A DNA stretch of 16,329 bases from an uncultured Christensenella sp. (GTDB lineage Bacteria > Bacillota > Clostridia > Christensenellales > DTU072), in NCBI GenBank assembly GCA_905210905.1, contig CAJLYQ010000048.1, forward strand, positions 1 to 16,329, written 5' to 3'. A model generated the notes under the pieces. The model saw only the letters and a program-made list of their open reading frames with translations. It made no database searches and was not told where the DNA came from. Shown one piece after another: positions 7,473 to 14,076 of this stretch. Each line of letters opens with the position of its first letter. Positions within the stretch are counted from its first letter, which is position 1. The position numbers and the translations under genes are program-made.

Positions 7473-7762
7473 AATTCTATATGTTTTACGTCTTTACGGG
7501 CTGAACGTCTGTAAATCACCATTTTGCTTCCCACACAACTGACGGGTTCGGCGTTAAGTGCGTCGCATACGTCGCCGATAAGTTCTTTCGCAGTGAAGTC
7601 GCAGTTGCGCAAAACGCTGATCTTTATCAGTTCTCTCGCTTCGAGTACTCCGTCGAGTTCGCCTATTATGACGTCGGTAAGACCGTTTTTGCCTATCTGA
7701 AACACGGGTTCGAGCGTTTGTCCCATTCCGCTGAGCGTCTTTCTTTCTTTTGAAGTAATCAT
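7469..7762 (-). CDS. yhbY: CRS1-YhbY family RNA-binding protein
   Basis: The 97-residue protein is the length of bacterial YhbY, a small KH-like RNA-binding protein linked to assembly of the large ribosomal subunit. Visible family features are an N-terminal SKERKTL helix, the FQIGKNGLTD loop (the GxxG-type RNA contact), and the ARELIKISVL strand near the middle. The start at 7762 is fixed by GGAGG (7770-7774) 7 bases upstream. A longer in-frame start at 7846 is rejected because it would translate through the terminator hairpin of the upstream RNA gene. No promoter is visible between that terminator and the gene. The TAA stop at 7469-7471 overlaps the stop of the convergent membrane-protein gene, so no terminator fits between them. 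Confidence 0.94.
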   Translation of the reverse strand: MITSKERKTLSGMGQTLEPVFQIGKNGLTDVIIGELDGVLEARELIKISVLRNCDFTAKELIGDVCDALNAEPVSCVGSKMVIYRRSARKDVKHIEF

Positions 7763-7769
7763 TTCGTAT

Positions 7770-7774
7770 CCTCC
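7770..7774 (-). promoter_or_regulatory. Ribosome site that fixes the yhbY start
   Basis: A perfect GGAGG on the minus strand lies 7 bases before the ATG at 7762. It rules in favour of the short 97-residue protein over the frame that runs back into the upstream RNA gene. Confidence 0.8.
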
Positions 7775-7795
7775 GTTTTTTCTTTGCTTTTCCGC

Positions 7796-7824
7796 AAAAA
7801 AAGGTCGGGGTCCTCGCCCCGACC
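7796..7824 (-). terminator. Intrinsic terminator of the 6S RNA gene
   Basis: An 8-bp stem, GGTCGGGG / CCCCGACC (7803-7810 with 7817-7824), with a 6-nt loop, is followed on the minus strand by seven Ts (7802-7796). It closes the RNA gene and lies 33 bases before the yhbY start. Confidence 0.9.
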
Positions 7825-8012
7825 ACCGAATATGCCGTAGCAACAAGAATGTTAAAACCCGCGGTTGCAGGTGGGCAATCTGCCTTGGCCATCAGCCTTC
7901 CCCGATCGCACGGCGATCCGTACGGGGGCGTGACATCGGACAACGGACGCGAAATCCCTTTTACTTAAGTTGCGGTTCCAAATGAGCCTTGCCGCCACGA
8001 ACATCTCAGTTC
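7796..8012 (-). ncRNA. ssrS: Probable 6S RNA (RNA polymerase regulator)
   Basis: 6S RNA mimics an open promoter and sequesters the housekeeping RNA polymerase. Its gene here is about 215 nt, the usual size, between a strong promoter and a terminator. The 5' end reads CUGAGAUGUUCGUGG, matching the conserved GAUGUUCG block at the 5' end of many 6S RNAs. By hand, 5' bases at about 8009-7991 pair with 3' bases at about 7845-7826 over 18 base pairs with two single-base bulges, giving the long closing stem. Inside it, GGAACCGC pairs with GCGGGUUUU with one bulge, leaving a large internal bubble and a distal arm with a GUACGG-AUCG-CCGUGC hairpin. No open reading frame of interest fits. tmRNA, RNase P and SRP RNA landmarks are absent. 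A covariance-model search was not possible, so this rests on motif, fold and promoter. Confidence 0.8.
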
Positions 8013-8018
8013 ATTTAT

Positions 8019-8047
8019 ATTATCGCACCCGTCCGTTTGATTGTCAA
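8019..8047 (-). promoter_or_regulatory. Near-consensus sigma-A promoter of the 6S RNA gene
   Basis: A perfect TTGACA -35 box (8042-8047) and GATAAT -10 box (8019-8024) are 17 bases apart on the minus strand. The start is predicted near 8012, just before the conserved 5' block of the RNA. The upstream flank is AT-rich. This strength fits an abundant structural RNA. Confidence 0.9.
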
Positions 8048-8161
8048 TACCTTTCTTTCACTTCTGACGTAAAATATTGATATTGGGATTAAACGTCGGT
8101 TTGGTATCCCTTTGGCTCTTATCGGGTTAACCTAATGTGATATTAAAACTTATTCGTTGCT
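8048..8161. other. Gene-free spacer with two small inverted repeats
   Basis: This stretch between the 6S promoter and the transporter terminator holds no gene. AATAT-TG-ATATT (8073-8084) is a perfect short inverted repeat. GGGAT/ATCCC with inner AAAC/GTTT (8085-8110) forms an imperfect hairpin with no U-tract on the minus strand. They may be part of the upstream region of the 6S promoter. No function can be assigned. Confidence 0.3.
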
Positions 8162-8162
8162 T

Positions 8163-8188
8163 AAAAACGCGCCCGATTGCAGGGCGCG
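8163..8188 (-). terminator. Intrinsic terminator of the purine transporter operon
   Basis: A 7-bp GC-only stem, CGCGCCC / GGGCGCG (8168-8174 with 8182-8188), with a 7-nt loop, is followed on the minus strand by five Ts (8167-8163). It lies about 27 bases after the nupQ-like gene stop. A weaker T-rich run also follows on the plus strand, but no plus-strand gene enters it. Confidence 0.85.
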
Positions 8189-8214
8189 TAATTGTTTTTA
8201 ACCGACTTGTGCGT

Positions 8215-9165
8215 CTACCGCTCTTCGCGGAAGTAGGACAATCCCAGCGAAGCCGGAGGTTGATTGCTCTTCTTATTTACTATACTTGTAACGATTAGCA
8301 CAAGAATTGTTACTGCATAAGGTAATATTTGGAAAAGTTCTTTATTGACCGTTAAATAGTTTGACGCTATATACATAGCGGCAAAAACTATTGAACCGAG
8401 AATACTCCAATTAGGTTTCCATACCGTGAATATAACCAATGCAACCGCGAGCCAACCGAAAGAATCTATCTGTTTTGAAGCGCCGCCGCTAAGATAATCC
8501 ATTATAAAATATAAACCTCCCAACCCTGTAATTGCGCTTCCTAGTATAGTTGCGGTATATCTATACCCGGTTACATTTATACCTGCCGCATCTGCTGCGC
8601 CGGGATTTTCACCTACTGCGCTTAAGTACAAGCCCACTCTTGTCTTTTTGAAAATAATCGTTGTAATCACAGCAAAAGCAATTGCGAGATACACCATTAC
8701 GCCATGAGAGAAAAAAACTTTTCCGAACCAACCATCTATATTATTACCGGCGAAAAATTTACTCGCTACGCTAAACCCATACCCTTTGTCATCGGCTTGA
8801 CATAATTTTTCGATAAAAAATTTCAAAAAGCCTACACCAAAAGTAGTAATTGTCAATCCTGTTACATTTTGATTGCACCTAAGCGAAACGGTCATAAAAC
8901 TAAAGAGCAGACCGGCAAGTCCGGCAAACAACAATGTCATTAAAATCGGTATAATCACTGCGGCAAACCCGTTAATCATACTAATATCTTCCAACGATTG
9001 CAAATATATGTATTCGCCTAAACAACCGCCTATCGTCCCGATACACATAATACCGGGCGTTCCTAGATTCAGATGACCTGACTTTTCTGTAATCGTTTCT
9101 CCTATCGAACCATATAAATAAATTGTACTGAAATTAATTGCTGACCTAAGAAAAGTCCAAATCAT
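8215..9165 (-). CDS. nupQ: Purine nucleoside-type ABC transporter permease (NupQ/YufQ-like)
   Basis: This 316-residue, very hydrophobic protein belongs to the branched-chain/sugar-type permease family (BPD_transp_2) and matches the second permease of BMP-type nucleoside transporters. Near the N-terminus, TEKSGHLNLGTPGIMCIG (26-43) corresponds to the family's conserved E.x.G..N.G..G motif. The cytoplasmic loop with AVGENPGAADAAGINV, which contacts the ATPase, is near 182-197. About eight to nine membrane helices are visible. The ATG at 9165 overlaps the stop of the upstream permease as ATGA, with GGAGG upstream, so translation is probably coupled. It is the last gene before the terminator. The DNA is visibly richer in A+T than the housekeeping genes to either side. 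The exact substrate is inferred from the operon. Confidence 0.9.
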   Translation of the reverse strand: MIWTFLRSAINFSTIYLYGSIGETITEKSGHLNLGTPGIMCIGTIGGCLGEYIYLQSLEDISMINGFAAVIIPILMTLLFAGLAGLLFSFMTVSLRCNQNVTGLTITTFGVGFLKFFIEKLCQADDKGYGFSVASKFFAGNNIDGWFGKVFFSHGVMVYLAIAFAVITTIIFKKTRVGLYLSAVGENPGAADAAGINVTGYRYTATILGSAITGLGGLYFIMDYLSGGASKQIDSFGWLAVALVIFTVWKPNWSILGSIVFAAMYIASNYLTVNKELFQILPYAVTILVLIVTSIVNKKSNQPPASLGLSYFREER

Positions 9166-10271
9166 TGTGCATTCACCTCCGTTTTATTCTTTTTGAAAGT
9201 ACGGAATTTAATTTCGTAGTTTATGAAAAATTCGCTTGCTATTATAATGATAAAGAACAAACCCGTCACCATATCTGCGAACTCACCGCCAAATCCGGCT
9301 TCTGTTGCAACTTCGGATGCGCCCTGATCAAAAAAGATAACAAGCATACTTGTGCCTACCATATATATTGGATTAAATCGTGCAAGCCAACTTACCAAAA
9401 TTGCGGTAAACCCTCTTCCGTCTACTATTGTGCTGGAAACGGTATGGCTCGTTCCGGCAACTAACAGATAACCGGCTAATCCACACAAAGCACCCGAAAG
9501 CATTAGCGTTCTGATAATAGTTTTTTTAACGTTTATACCGATATATTTCGCAGTTTTTTCGCTTCCGCCGATGACGGATATCTCATATCCATGTTTGGTA
9601 TATCTTAAATAAATAAACATTATCACCGTTACTATTGCAACAATTATAATATTAAGTATATATTTTTTTCCAAAAATATTCGGAAAACGTCCGGTTTTGA
9701 ATGTACCGAGTGCCCCGGAACCGCTCGGAACCCATTGCGAAATAGTATACAAAACTAATTGGATAGCGATGTAATTCATCATTAGAGTAAATAATGTTTC
9801 GTTTGTGTTCCATTTCGCTTTGAAAAAAGCCGGTATCACTGCCCATACGCACCCAAAGGCAATGCTTACAACAAGCATCAAAATGAGCAACACGGAATTA
9901 TTAACTTCTTTCCCTAGATAAAAAACGATTATCGCCGCGCCAAAAGCCCCCATAAGCGTTTGCCCCTCTGCCCCGATATTCCAAAAGCGCATCTTAAATG
10001 CAGGCGTAACCGCTAATGCTATAAGCAACATTAATGCGGTATTTTGAAAAAACAATAATATTCGTCTGGGAGTCCCAAAAACACCAAGGAACAAATTTTT
10101 ATAAAAAAATCCAAATGAACCCGACTCGAATATCTCGCTCATTATTCCGCATACGATTAATGCAAGTAGTATCGCGATTGCTCTAACTCCCAATGCACCC
10201 CATTTATTCGTACAATCTCTTTTTGAAATGTGAAAAAGCGGTTCCTTGCTTGTATTAGCGTTTGCTCTCAT
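9162..10271 (-). CDS. nupP: Purine nucleoside-type ABC transporter permease (NupP/YufP-like)
   Basis: The 369-residue protein is the first permease of the BMP-type transporter. A soluble N-terminal tail (1-28) precedes about nine helices. The family motif FWNIGAEGQTLMGAF sits at 97-111, and the ATPase-contacting loop IGGSEKTAKYIGINVKKT lies in the second half. NupP-type permeases of this family pair with a NupQ-type partner to form the channel. The ATG at 10271 lies 17 bases inside the end of the ATPase gene and has GGAGAG upstream; the next gene overlaps its stop by 4 bases. Base composition is among the most A+T-rich of the window, around 9600-9660 especially. The tail is longer than in simple permeases of the family, with no recognisable motif. 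Confidence 0.91.
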   Translation of the reverse strand: MRANANTSKEPLFHISKRDCTNKWGALGVRAIAILLALIVCGIMSEIFESGSFGFFYKNLFLGVFGTPRRILLFFQNTALMLLIALAVTPAFKMRFWNIGAEGQTLMGAFGAAIIVFYLGKEVNNSVLLILMLVVSIAFGCVWAVIPAFFKAKWNTNETLFTLMMNYIAIQLVLYTISQWVPSGSGALGTFKTGRFPNIFGKKYILNIIIVAIVTVIMFIYLRYTKHGYEISVIGGSEKTAKYIGINVKKTIIRTLMLSGALCGLAGYLLVAGTSHTVSSTIVDGRGFTAILVSWLARFNPIYMVGTSMLVIFFDQGASEVATEAGFGGEFADMVTGLFFIIIIASEFFINYEIKFRTFKKNKTEVNAQ

Positions 10272-12021
10272 TGCTCTCTCCTTTTTCTGTCGCTTGATTA
10301 TCTATACTGCTACTAGGCGGCGCTACGTTCGTCATCAACAACCCTAATTCGTTTTTGTCAGTCTTCCTTGCGTCGACAATACCGCTTATTTTGCCATTGC
10401 AAATCACCATTATCCTATCGCACAATCCAATCAAAACGTCTAGGTCTTCTCCTACGAATATTACCGCAACGCCTTTTTCCTTTTGGTCGTTAAGCAAATT
10501 GTAAATCGTGTACGACGAGTTTATGTCGAGTCCTCTTACGGGATACGCCGCCATAAACACGGTAGGTGCGGACGCGATTTCTCTTCCTACGAGAACTTTC
10601 TGAACGTTACCGCCGGAAAGTTTTCTTACTTCGGTTTTTACCGACGGGGTAACGACTTCGAGTTCGTTTACTACGCTTTCCGCGAGTGCATGCGGCGTTT
10701 TCCTATCAAGAATAGGCGATTTCCCTTTTCCGTAGGAACGAAGCATCATATTGTCCGTAAGGTCCATATTGCCTACCAACCCCATACCCAGTCTGTCTTC
10801 TGGAACAAACGAAAGCCTTACGCCTAAATCTCTTATCTGTGTGGGCGTTTTTGATATCAAACTGATTTTTTGCCGATCATTGTATGGATCAAAGTAGAAA
10901 ATTTCTCCATTGGTGATTTTTTGCAATCCTGCTATTGCCTCTAGAAGTTCTTTTTGTCCGCTTCCTGCAATACCGGCGATACCGAGAATTTCTCCGCTCC
11001 TCGCCGCAAAGGAAACATCGTCCAAAACATTCAATCCCTCCATGTTTTTCACGCAAAGGTTTTCAACGACAAGCCTATCCTGCACATCGTGCGGCTCCGC
11101 CCTATCTATATTGAGTTCCACCTTTTTCCCTACCATCATTTCGGTAAGTTCTTTTTCGCTCGTTTCCGAAGTGTTTACCGTGGCTATGTGCTCGCCTTTC
11201 CGTAAAACGGCTACTCTGTCGGATATTTGCATAACTTCGTTGAGTTTATGGGTAATAATGATAATCGACTTGCCGTCCGCTTTCATTTTACGCAAAACGT
11301 CGAAAAGTTTTTGAATTTCCTGCGGAGTGAGAACCGCCGTAGGCTCGTCGAGTATGAGCAAATCGGCATTTTTATATAATACTTTTATAATCTCGATCGT
11401 CTGTTTTTCGCTTACAGACATATCGTATATTTTCTTGCTTATATCAACATCGAAACCGTATTTGTCTACGATGTTCTGAATTTTAACCGCTCTTTTTTTA
11501 GTAAGATGATTAAATTTTAAGTGTTTACAGAGTTTTACAAACGGTAACGCACAAATCTTTATTGTCTCCCTCGCTCTTATGTTAAATGAGATTTTTTTTA
11601 ATTTATTCGTGTCGCTGATATTCTCTTTTGCTTCGTTTAGTGCGTTTACTTTATTATTTACTATTTTTTTATATTCTTGTTTTATGTCGTAACTCGGTTC
11701 TTTTTCGCCTAAAATAACGTTATCCGCAGCAGTAAACACATCAACAAGTTTAAAGTGTTGATGAACCATTCCTATGTGATAATCAAACGCATCCTTAGGC
11801 GAACGAATAATAACTTCTTGCCCTTTCACAAAAATATGACCGCTATCCGGGTAATAAATACCGGCAATCATATTCATTAATGTCGTTTTTCCGCTACCGT
11901 TTTCTCCGAGTATTGCAAGGATTTCGCCTTTATAAACTTTTAAGTCCACATTATGATTAGCTTGAACCGAACCAAATCGTTTGGAAATATTCCTTAACTC
12001 TAATGCAACAGTTTGTTCCAC
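10255..12021 (-). CDS. nupO: Double-domain ABC transporter ATPase (NupO/YufO-like)
   Basis: The protein has two fused ATPase domains, as in YufO/NupO and sugar importers of the RbsA type. Domain 1 has Walker A GENGSGKTT (39-47), Q-loop VHQHF (86-90), a signature reduced to MSVSEKQ (201-207), and Walker B LLILDEPTAVL (221-231). Domain 2 has the degenerate GIAGSGQKEL (350-359), signature KLSGGNVQK (467-475) and AAYPVRGLD (491-499), without the catalytic Glu, which is usual for this family. At 588 residues it is longer than the roughly 510 expected; the extra length is a Lys-rich, A+T-rich block at about 113-178 between Q-loop and signature of domain 1. The start is GTG at 12021, supported by GGAGG (12029-12033). 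It follows an intercistronic hairpin and overlaps the first permease gene. Confidence 0.92.
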   Translation of the reverse strand: MEQTVALELRNISKRFGSVQANHNVDLKVYKGEILAILGENGSGKTTLMNMIAGIYYPDSGHIFVKGQEVIIRSPKDAFDYHIGMVHQHFKLVDVFTAADNVILGEKEPSYDIKQEYKKIVNNKVNALNEAKENISDTNKLKKISFNIRARETIKICALPFVKLCKHLKFNHLTKKRAVKIQNIVDKYGFDVDISKKIYDMSVSEKQTIEIIKVLYKNADLLILDEPTAVLTPQEIQKLFDVLRKMKADGKSIIIITHKLNEVMQISDRVAVLRKGEHIATVNTSETSEKELTEMMVGKKVELNIDRAEPHDVQDRLVVENLCVKNMEGLNVLDDVSFAARSGEILGIAGIAGSGQKELLEAIAGLQKITNGEIFYFDPYNDRQKISLISKTPTQIRDLGVRLSFVPEDRLGMGLVGNMDLTDNMMLRSYGKGKSPILDRKTPHALAESVVNELEVVTPSVKTEVRKLSGGNVQKVLVGREIASAPTVFMAAYPVRGLDINSSYTIYNLLNDQKEKGVAVIFVGEDLDVLIGLCDRIMVICNGKISGIVDARKTDKNELGLLMTNVAPPSSSIDNQATEKGESNESKR

Positions 12022-12028
12022 GCTGTTT

Positions 12029-12033
12029 CCTCC
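12029..12033 (-). promoter_or_regulatory. Ribosome site supporting the GTG start of the ATPase gene
   Basis: GGAGG on the minus strand lies 7 bases before GTG at 12021. It follows directly after the U-tract of the intercistronic hairpin, and supports this non-ATG start. Confidence 0.75.
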
Positions 12034-12043
12034 GTTATTGTCG

Positions 12044-12086
12044 AAAAAAAATAATATGGCGGAATAACGTTTTATTCCGCCATATT
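12044..12086 (-). terminator. Intercistronic hairpin with U-tract between bmp and nupO genes
   Basis: A perfect 15-bp stem (12053-12067 with 12072-12086), with a 4-nt loop, is followed on the minus strand by one A and eight Ts (12051-12044). This is a complete intrinsic terminator inside an operon, 16 bases after the lipoprotein gene stop. Partial termination here, plus protection of the upstream mRNA 3' end, would give more binding protein than transporter, a common arrangement for such operons. I see no alternative antiterminator structure. Confidence 0.85.
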
Positions 12087-12102
12087 GTTGTTTTATACTT
12101 TA

Positions 12103-13329
12103 TTATTTTTTATTTTCGATTTCTGTAATTCCGTCTATTCTTACATCGAAATAAGGAGCGGAACGGAATTTGCTTTCTTCGAAGATTCCGTTTTCGATCG
12201 CTTCGGTATCGCCGGTGTATGCGGGGTCGGTGTCAACGTCTGCCATATAGGTGGTAAGTTTCTTTCCGCCTACGGTGAAGTTTGCGGTGTCGAACACTTT
12301 GATTTCGCCGTTTATAAGTTTGGCTTTGACTGCCGCGATTTTTTCGGCGGTGCCTTTAGCGGCAACGGCTTCGTTGACATCGGTAAGAACTACCGAACCC
12401 GTGCTAAGCGTTCCTGTCCAATCGGGATTTATCTTTTCACCTTTAATCATGCAGTTGACTACATATTCGTAATATGGTGCCCAGTTAATTTTAGAGGAAA
12501 TAATTGCGGTATTGGGGCATTGCGAAACCGTACTTCCGTTATAGGAAACATTCGGGACATTTTTCGCTTCGCAAGCCTTCGGCGCACCCCACGAGTCGGC
12601 GTGTTGGCTTATAAGTTTGCATCCGTTTTGAATGAGATACTCGGCGGTTTCTTTTTCCGCTGGTTCGTCATACCAACTCTTGGTATATTTAACGTCCATC
12701 GTTACTGTCGGGCAAACGGATTTCGCTCCGAGATAGAAAGAAGTGTAACCTGATACAACTTCCGCATAAGGATGAGCGCCCACATAACCCATTTTCGCTT
12801 CTCCGGCTTTGAATTTGCCTGCCGCAATCATTTCGTTGAGTTTAAGTCCTGCGGCAACGCCTGCAAGGTAACGACCTTCATAAATCGATGCAAACGCATT
12901 ATGATAATTGCTTAATTTTTCGGTATGAGCCTTCGTTCCCGTTGCGTGACAGAACTGAACGTTCGGAAATTCTTTTGCGGCTTCGATCATAAATGATTCA
13001 TGTCCGAAACTGTCGGCGAAAATAACATTGCAGCCTTTATCTACAAGGTTTGCCGCAGCGTCATAACAGTCCTGGCTTTCGCCAACGCCCTGAACGATTA
13101 CAACCTGATCGTCATTAAGACCAAGACTTTGTTTTGCTTCCTTCATCGCGTCGATAAAATTCTTGTCATAAGTCGAACTTTCGCCATGCAAACAAATCAA
13201 GCCGATCTTAATATTTTCTTTACTTATCGGTTTAATTTCTTCTTCGTTACCGCAAGCGACTACGCTTACGCAAAGAGCGGCTGCAATTGCAACTACGAGC
13301 AATACTGCCAGTACTTTTTTCATTTTCAT
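12103..13329 (-). CDS. BMP-family purine nucleoside-binding lipoprotein
   Basis: This is the extracellular solute-binding protein of the ABC transporter. The 408-residue precursor starts with MKMKK and a hydrophobic run, then a lipobox VVAC whose Cys26 would be lipidated and anchored to the membrane. The mature part follows the BMP/PnrA fold: an early KIGLICLHGESSTYDKNF segment, then VIFADSFGH, KMGYVGAHPYAEVVSGY and LISQHADSWGAP, in the order seen in BMP proteins (PF02608). PnrA of Treponema and NupN of Bacillus bind purine nucleosides. Position between xpt and the nupOPQ genes fits the same role, but the ligand cannot be read from the sequence. The first of two close ATGs is chosen because GGAGG (13337-13341) lies 7 bases upstream. 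It follows xpt by 44 bases. Confidence 0.93.
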   Translation of the reverse strand: MKMKKVLAVLLVVAIAAALCVSVVACGNEEEIKPISKENIKIGLICLHGESSTYDKNFIDAMKEAKQSLGLNDDQVVIVQGVGESQDCYDAAANLVDKGCNVIFADSFGHESFMIEAAKEFPNVQFCHATGTKAHTEKLSNYHNAFASIYEGRYLAGVAAGLKLNEMIAAGKFKAGEAKMGYVGAHPYAEVVSGYTSFYLGAKSVCPTVTMDVKYTKSWYDEPAEKETAEYLIQNGCKLISQHADSWGAPKACEAKNVPNVSYNGSTVSQCPNTAIISSKINWAPYYEYVVNCMIKGEKINPDWTGTLSTGSVVLTDVNEAVAAKGTAEKIAAVKAKLINGEIKVFDTANFTVGGKKLTTYMADVDTDPAYTGDTEAIENGIFEESKFRSAPYFDVRIDGITEIENKK

Positions 13330-13336
13330 TGTTGAA

Positions 13337-13341
13337 CCTCC
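13337..13341 (-). promoter_or_regulatory. Ribosome site selecting the first ATG of the BMP gene
   Basis: GGAGG on the minus strand is 7 bases before ATG 13329 and 13 before the second ATG, so the first is preferred. Confidence 0.7.
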
Positions 13342-13373
13342 GTATAAAATTTATTTTGAAATGAAAAATCGAT

Positions 13374-13946
13374 TTAATCGGCAAAAACAAGAGATTCGTC
13401 GGTCATCGACGCTATTTTTGCCAGCGACTCAATCCTTATCCCCTGCTTTCTCAGTTCTTCTCCGCCGCCCTGAAAAGCCTTTTCGATCGCTATTCCGCAC
13501 CCGACAACCGTCGCTCCCGCCTGATTGCATATATCGATCAAGCCCATAAGCGCTTTGCCGTTGGCGAGAAAATCGTCTACAATAAGTATTCTGTCGCCCT
13601 TTTTGAGATACTCTTTAGAAACAATAATGTCATATACTTTGTTGTGCGTATATGACATTACTTTGCTTGTATAAACGTCCGCCGAAATATTCTTCGACTG
13701 CGATTTTTTTGCGAAAACCATCGGAACCTGCATGTTGTATGCGGCAAACGCCGCTATAGCGATTCCCGACGATTCGATAGTCAGAATTTCGGTGATTTTC
13801 TCACCTCGAAAGAGCCTCTCGAACTCTTTACCCATCTCCATCAAAAGGGCGGTATCTACCCGATGATTGAGGAAACTGTCTACTTTCAGAATACTCCCCG
13901 GGAAGACCTTTCCGTAACGAACTATCTTATCTTTAAGTAATTCCAT
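13374..13946 (-). CDS. xpt: Xanthine phosphoribosyltransferase
   Basis: Xpt transfers the phosphoribosyl group of PRPP to xanthine, forming XMP for the guanine nucleotide pool. The 190-residue length and sequence follow the Bacillus enzyme closely: LKVDSFLNH at 20-28, TIESSGIA near 56-63, the PRPP-binding loop ILIVDDFLANGKA near 119-131, and the end segment GIRIESLAKI. The ATG at 13946 is preceded by AAAGGAGAG. It is the first gene of the purine operon and has its own promoter (13975-14003). The predicted leader is only about 22 nt, so there is no room for the guanine riboswitch found upstream of xpt in many Bacillota. Co-transcription with the BMP lipoprotein and nupOPQ-like genes links uptake with salvage. 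Confidence 0.97.
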   Translation of the reverse strand: MELLKDKIVRYGKVFPGSILKVDSFLNHRVDTALLMEMGKEFERLFRGEKITEILTIESSGIAIAAFAAYNMQVPMVFAKKSQSKNISADVYTSKVMSYTHNKVYDIIVSKEYLKKGDRILIVDDFLANGKALMGLIDICNQAGATVVGCGIAIEKAFQGGGEELRKQGIRIESLAKIASMTDESLVFAD

Positions 13947-13974
13947 TATCTCTCCTTTCGTGAACTACACTTTC

Positions 13975-14003
13975 ATTGTATAAACTAAAAAAATGCAAGT
14001 CAA
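13975..14003 (-). promoter_or_regulatory. Sigma-A promoter of the xpt-bmp-nupOPQ operon
   Basis: On the minus strand TTGACT (13998-14003) and TACAAT (13975-13980) are 17 bases apart. The predicted start near 13968 gives a leader of about 22 nt carrying AAAGGAGAG. Upstream (14004-14045) the DNA has long A/T runs, which could act as an UP element. The same short gap after the thiamine pyrophosphokinase gene has no convincing terminator. Confidence 0.85.
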
Positions 14004-14076
14004 GCAAAAAAACTCGAAAAAAAATATTTACAGTAAAATTTAGGTAAAACTTTTTTCGCTCCGTTTTGCGGCGGTT

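Noticed and set aside
7763..7846. Extended N-terminus for yhbY starting at 7846
   Set aside because: The extension would translate the 6S terminator hairpin and U-tract; the GGAGG at 7770-7774 supports the start at 7762.
7554..7943. Open frame of 129 codons on the minus strand across the RNA gene and yhbY
   Set aside because: It crosses a terminator, overlaps yhbY in another frame and is basic low-quality sequence.
7796..8012. The RNA as tmRNA, RNase P RNA or SRP RNA
   Set aside because: No CCA end or tag frame for tmRNA, no RNase P core motifs, and no GNAR-loop Alu/S-domain pattern for SRP RNA; the 5' block and long closing stem fit 6S RNA better.
10255..12021. Degenerate second ATPase domain as a sign of a dead gene
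   Set aside because: The altered Walker A and missing catalytic Glu in domain 2 are typical for double-domain importers of this family; the frame is intact and domain 1 keeps its catalytic Walker motifs.
13947..14076. Purine riboswitch upstream of xpt
   Set aside because: No conserved J-region or loop sequences of the purine aptamer are present, and the promoter leaves a leader of only about 22 nt.
14040..14076. Terminator after thiN
   Set aside because: GTAAAAC/GTTTTAC can pair but encloses a 23-nt loop and is not followed directly by a U-tract; the inner CCG/CGG pairing is too short.
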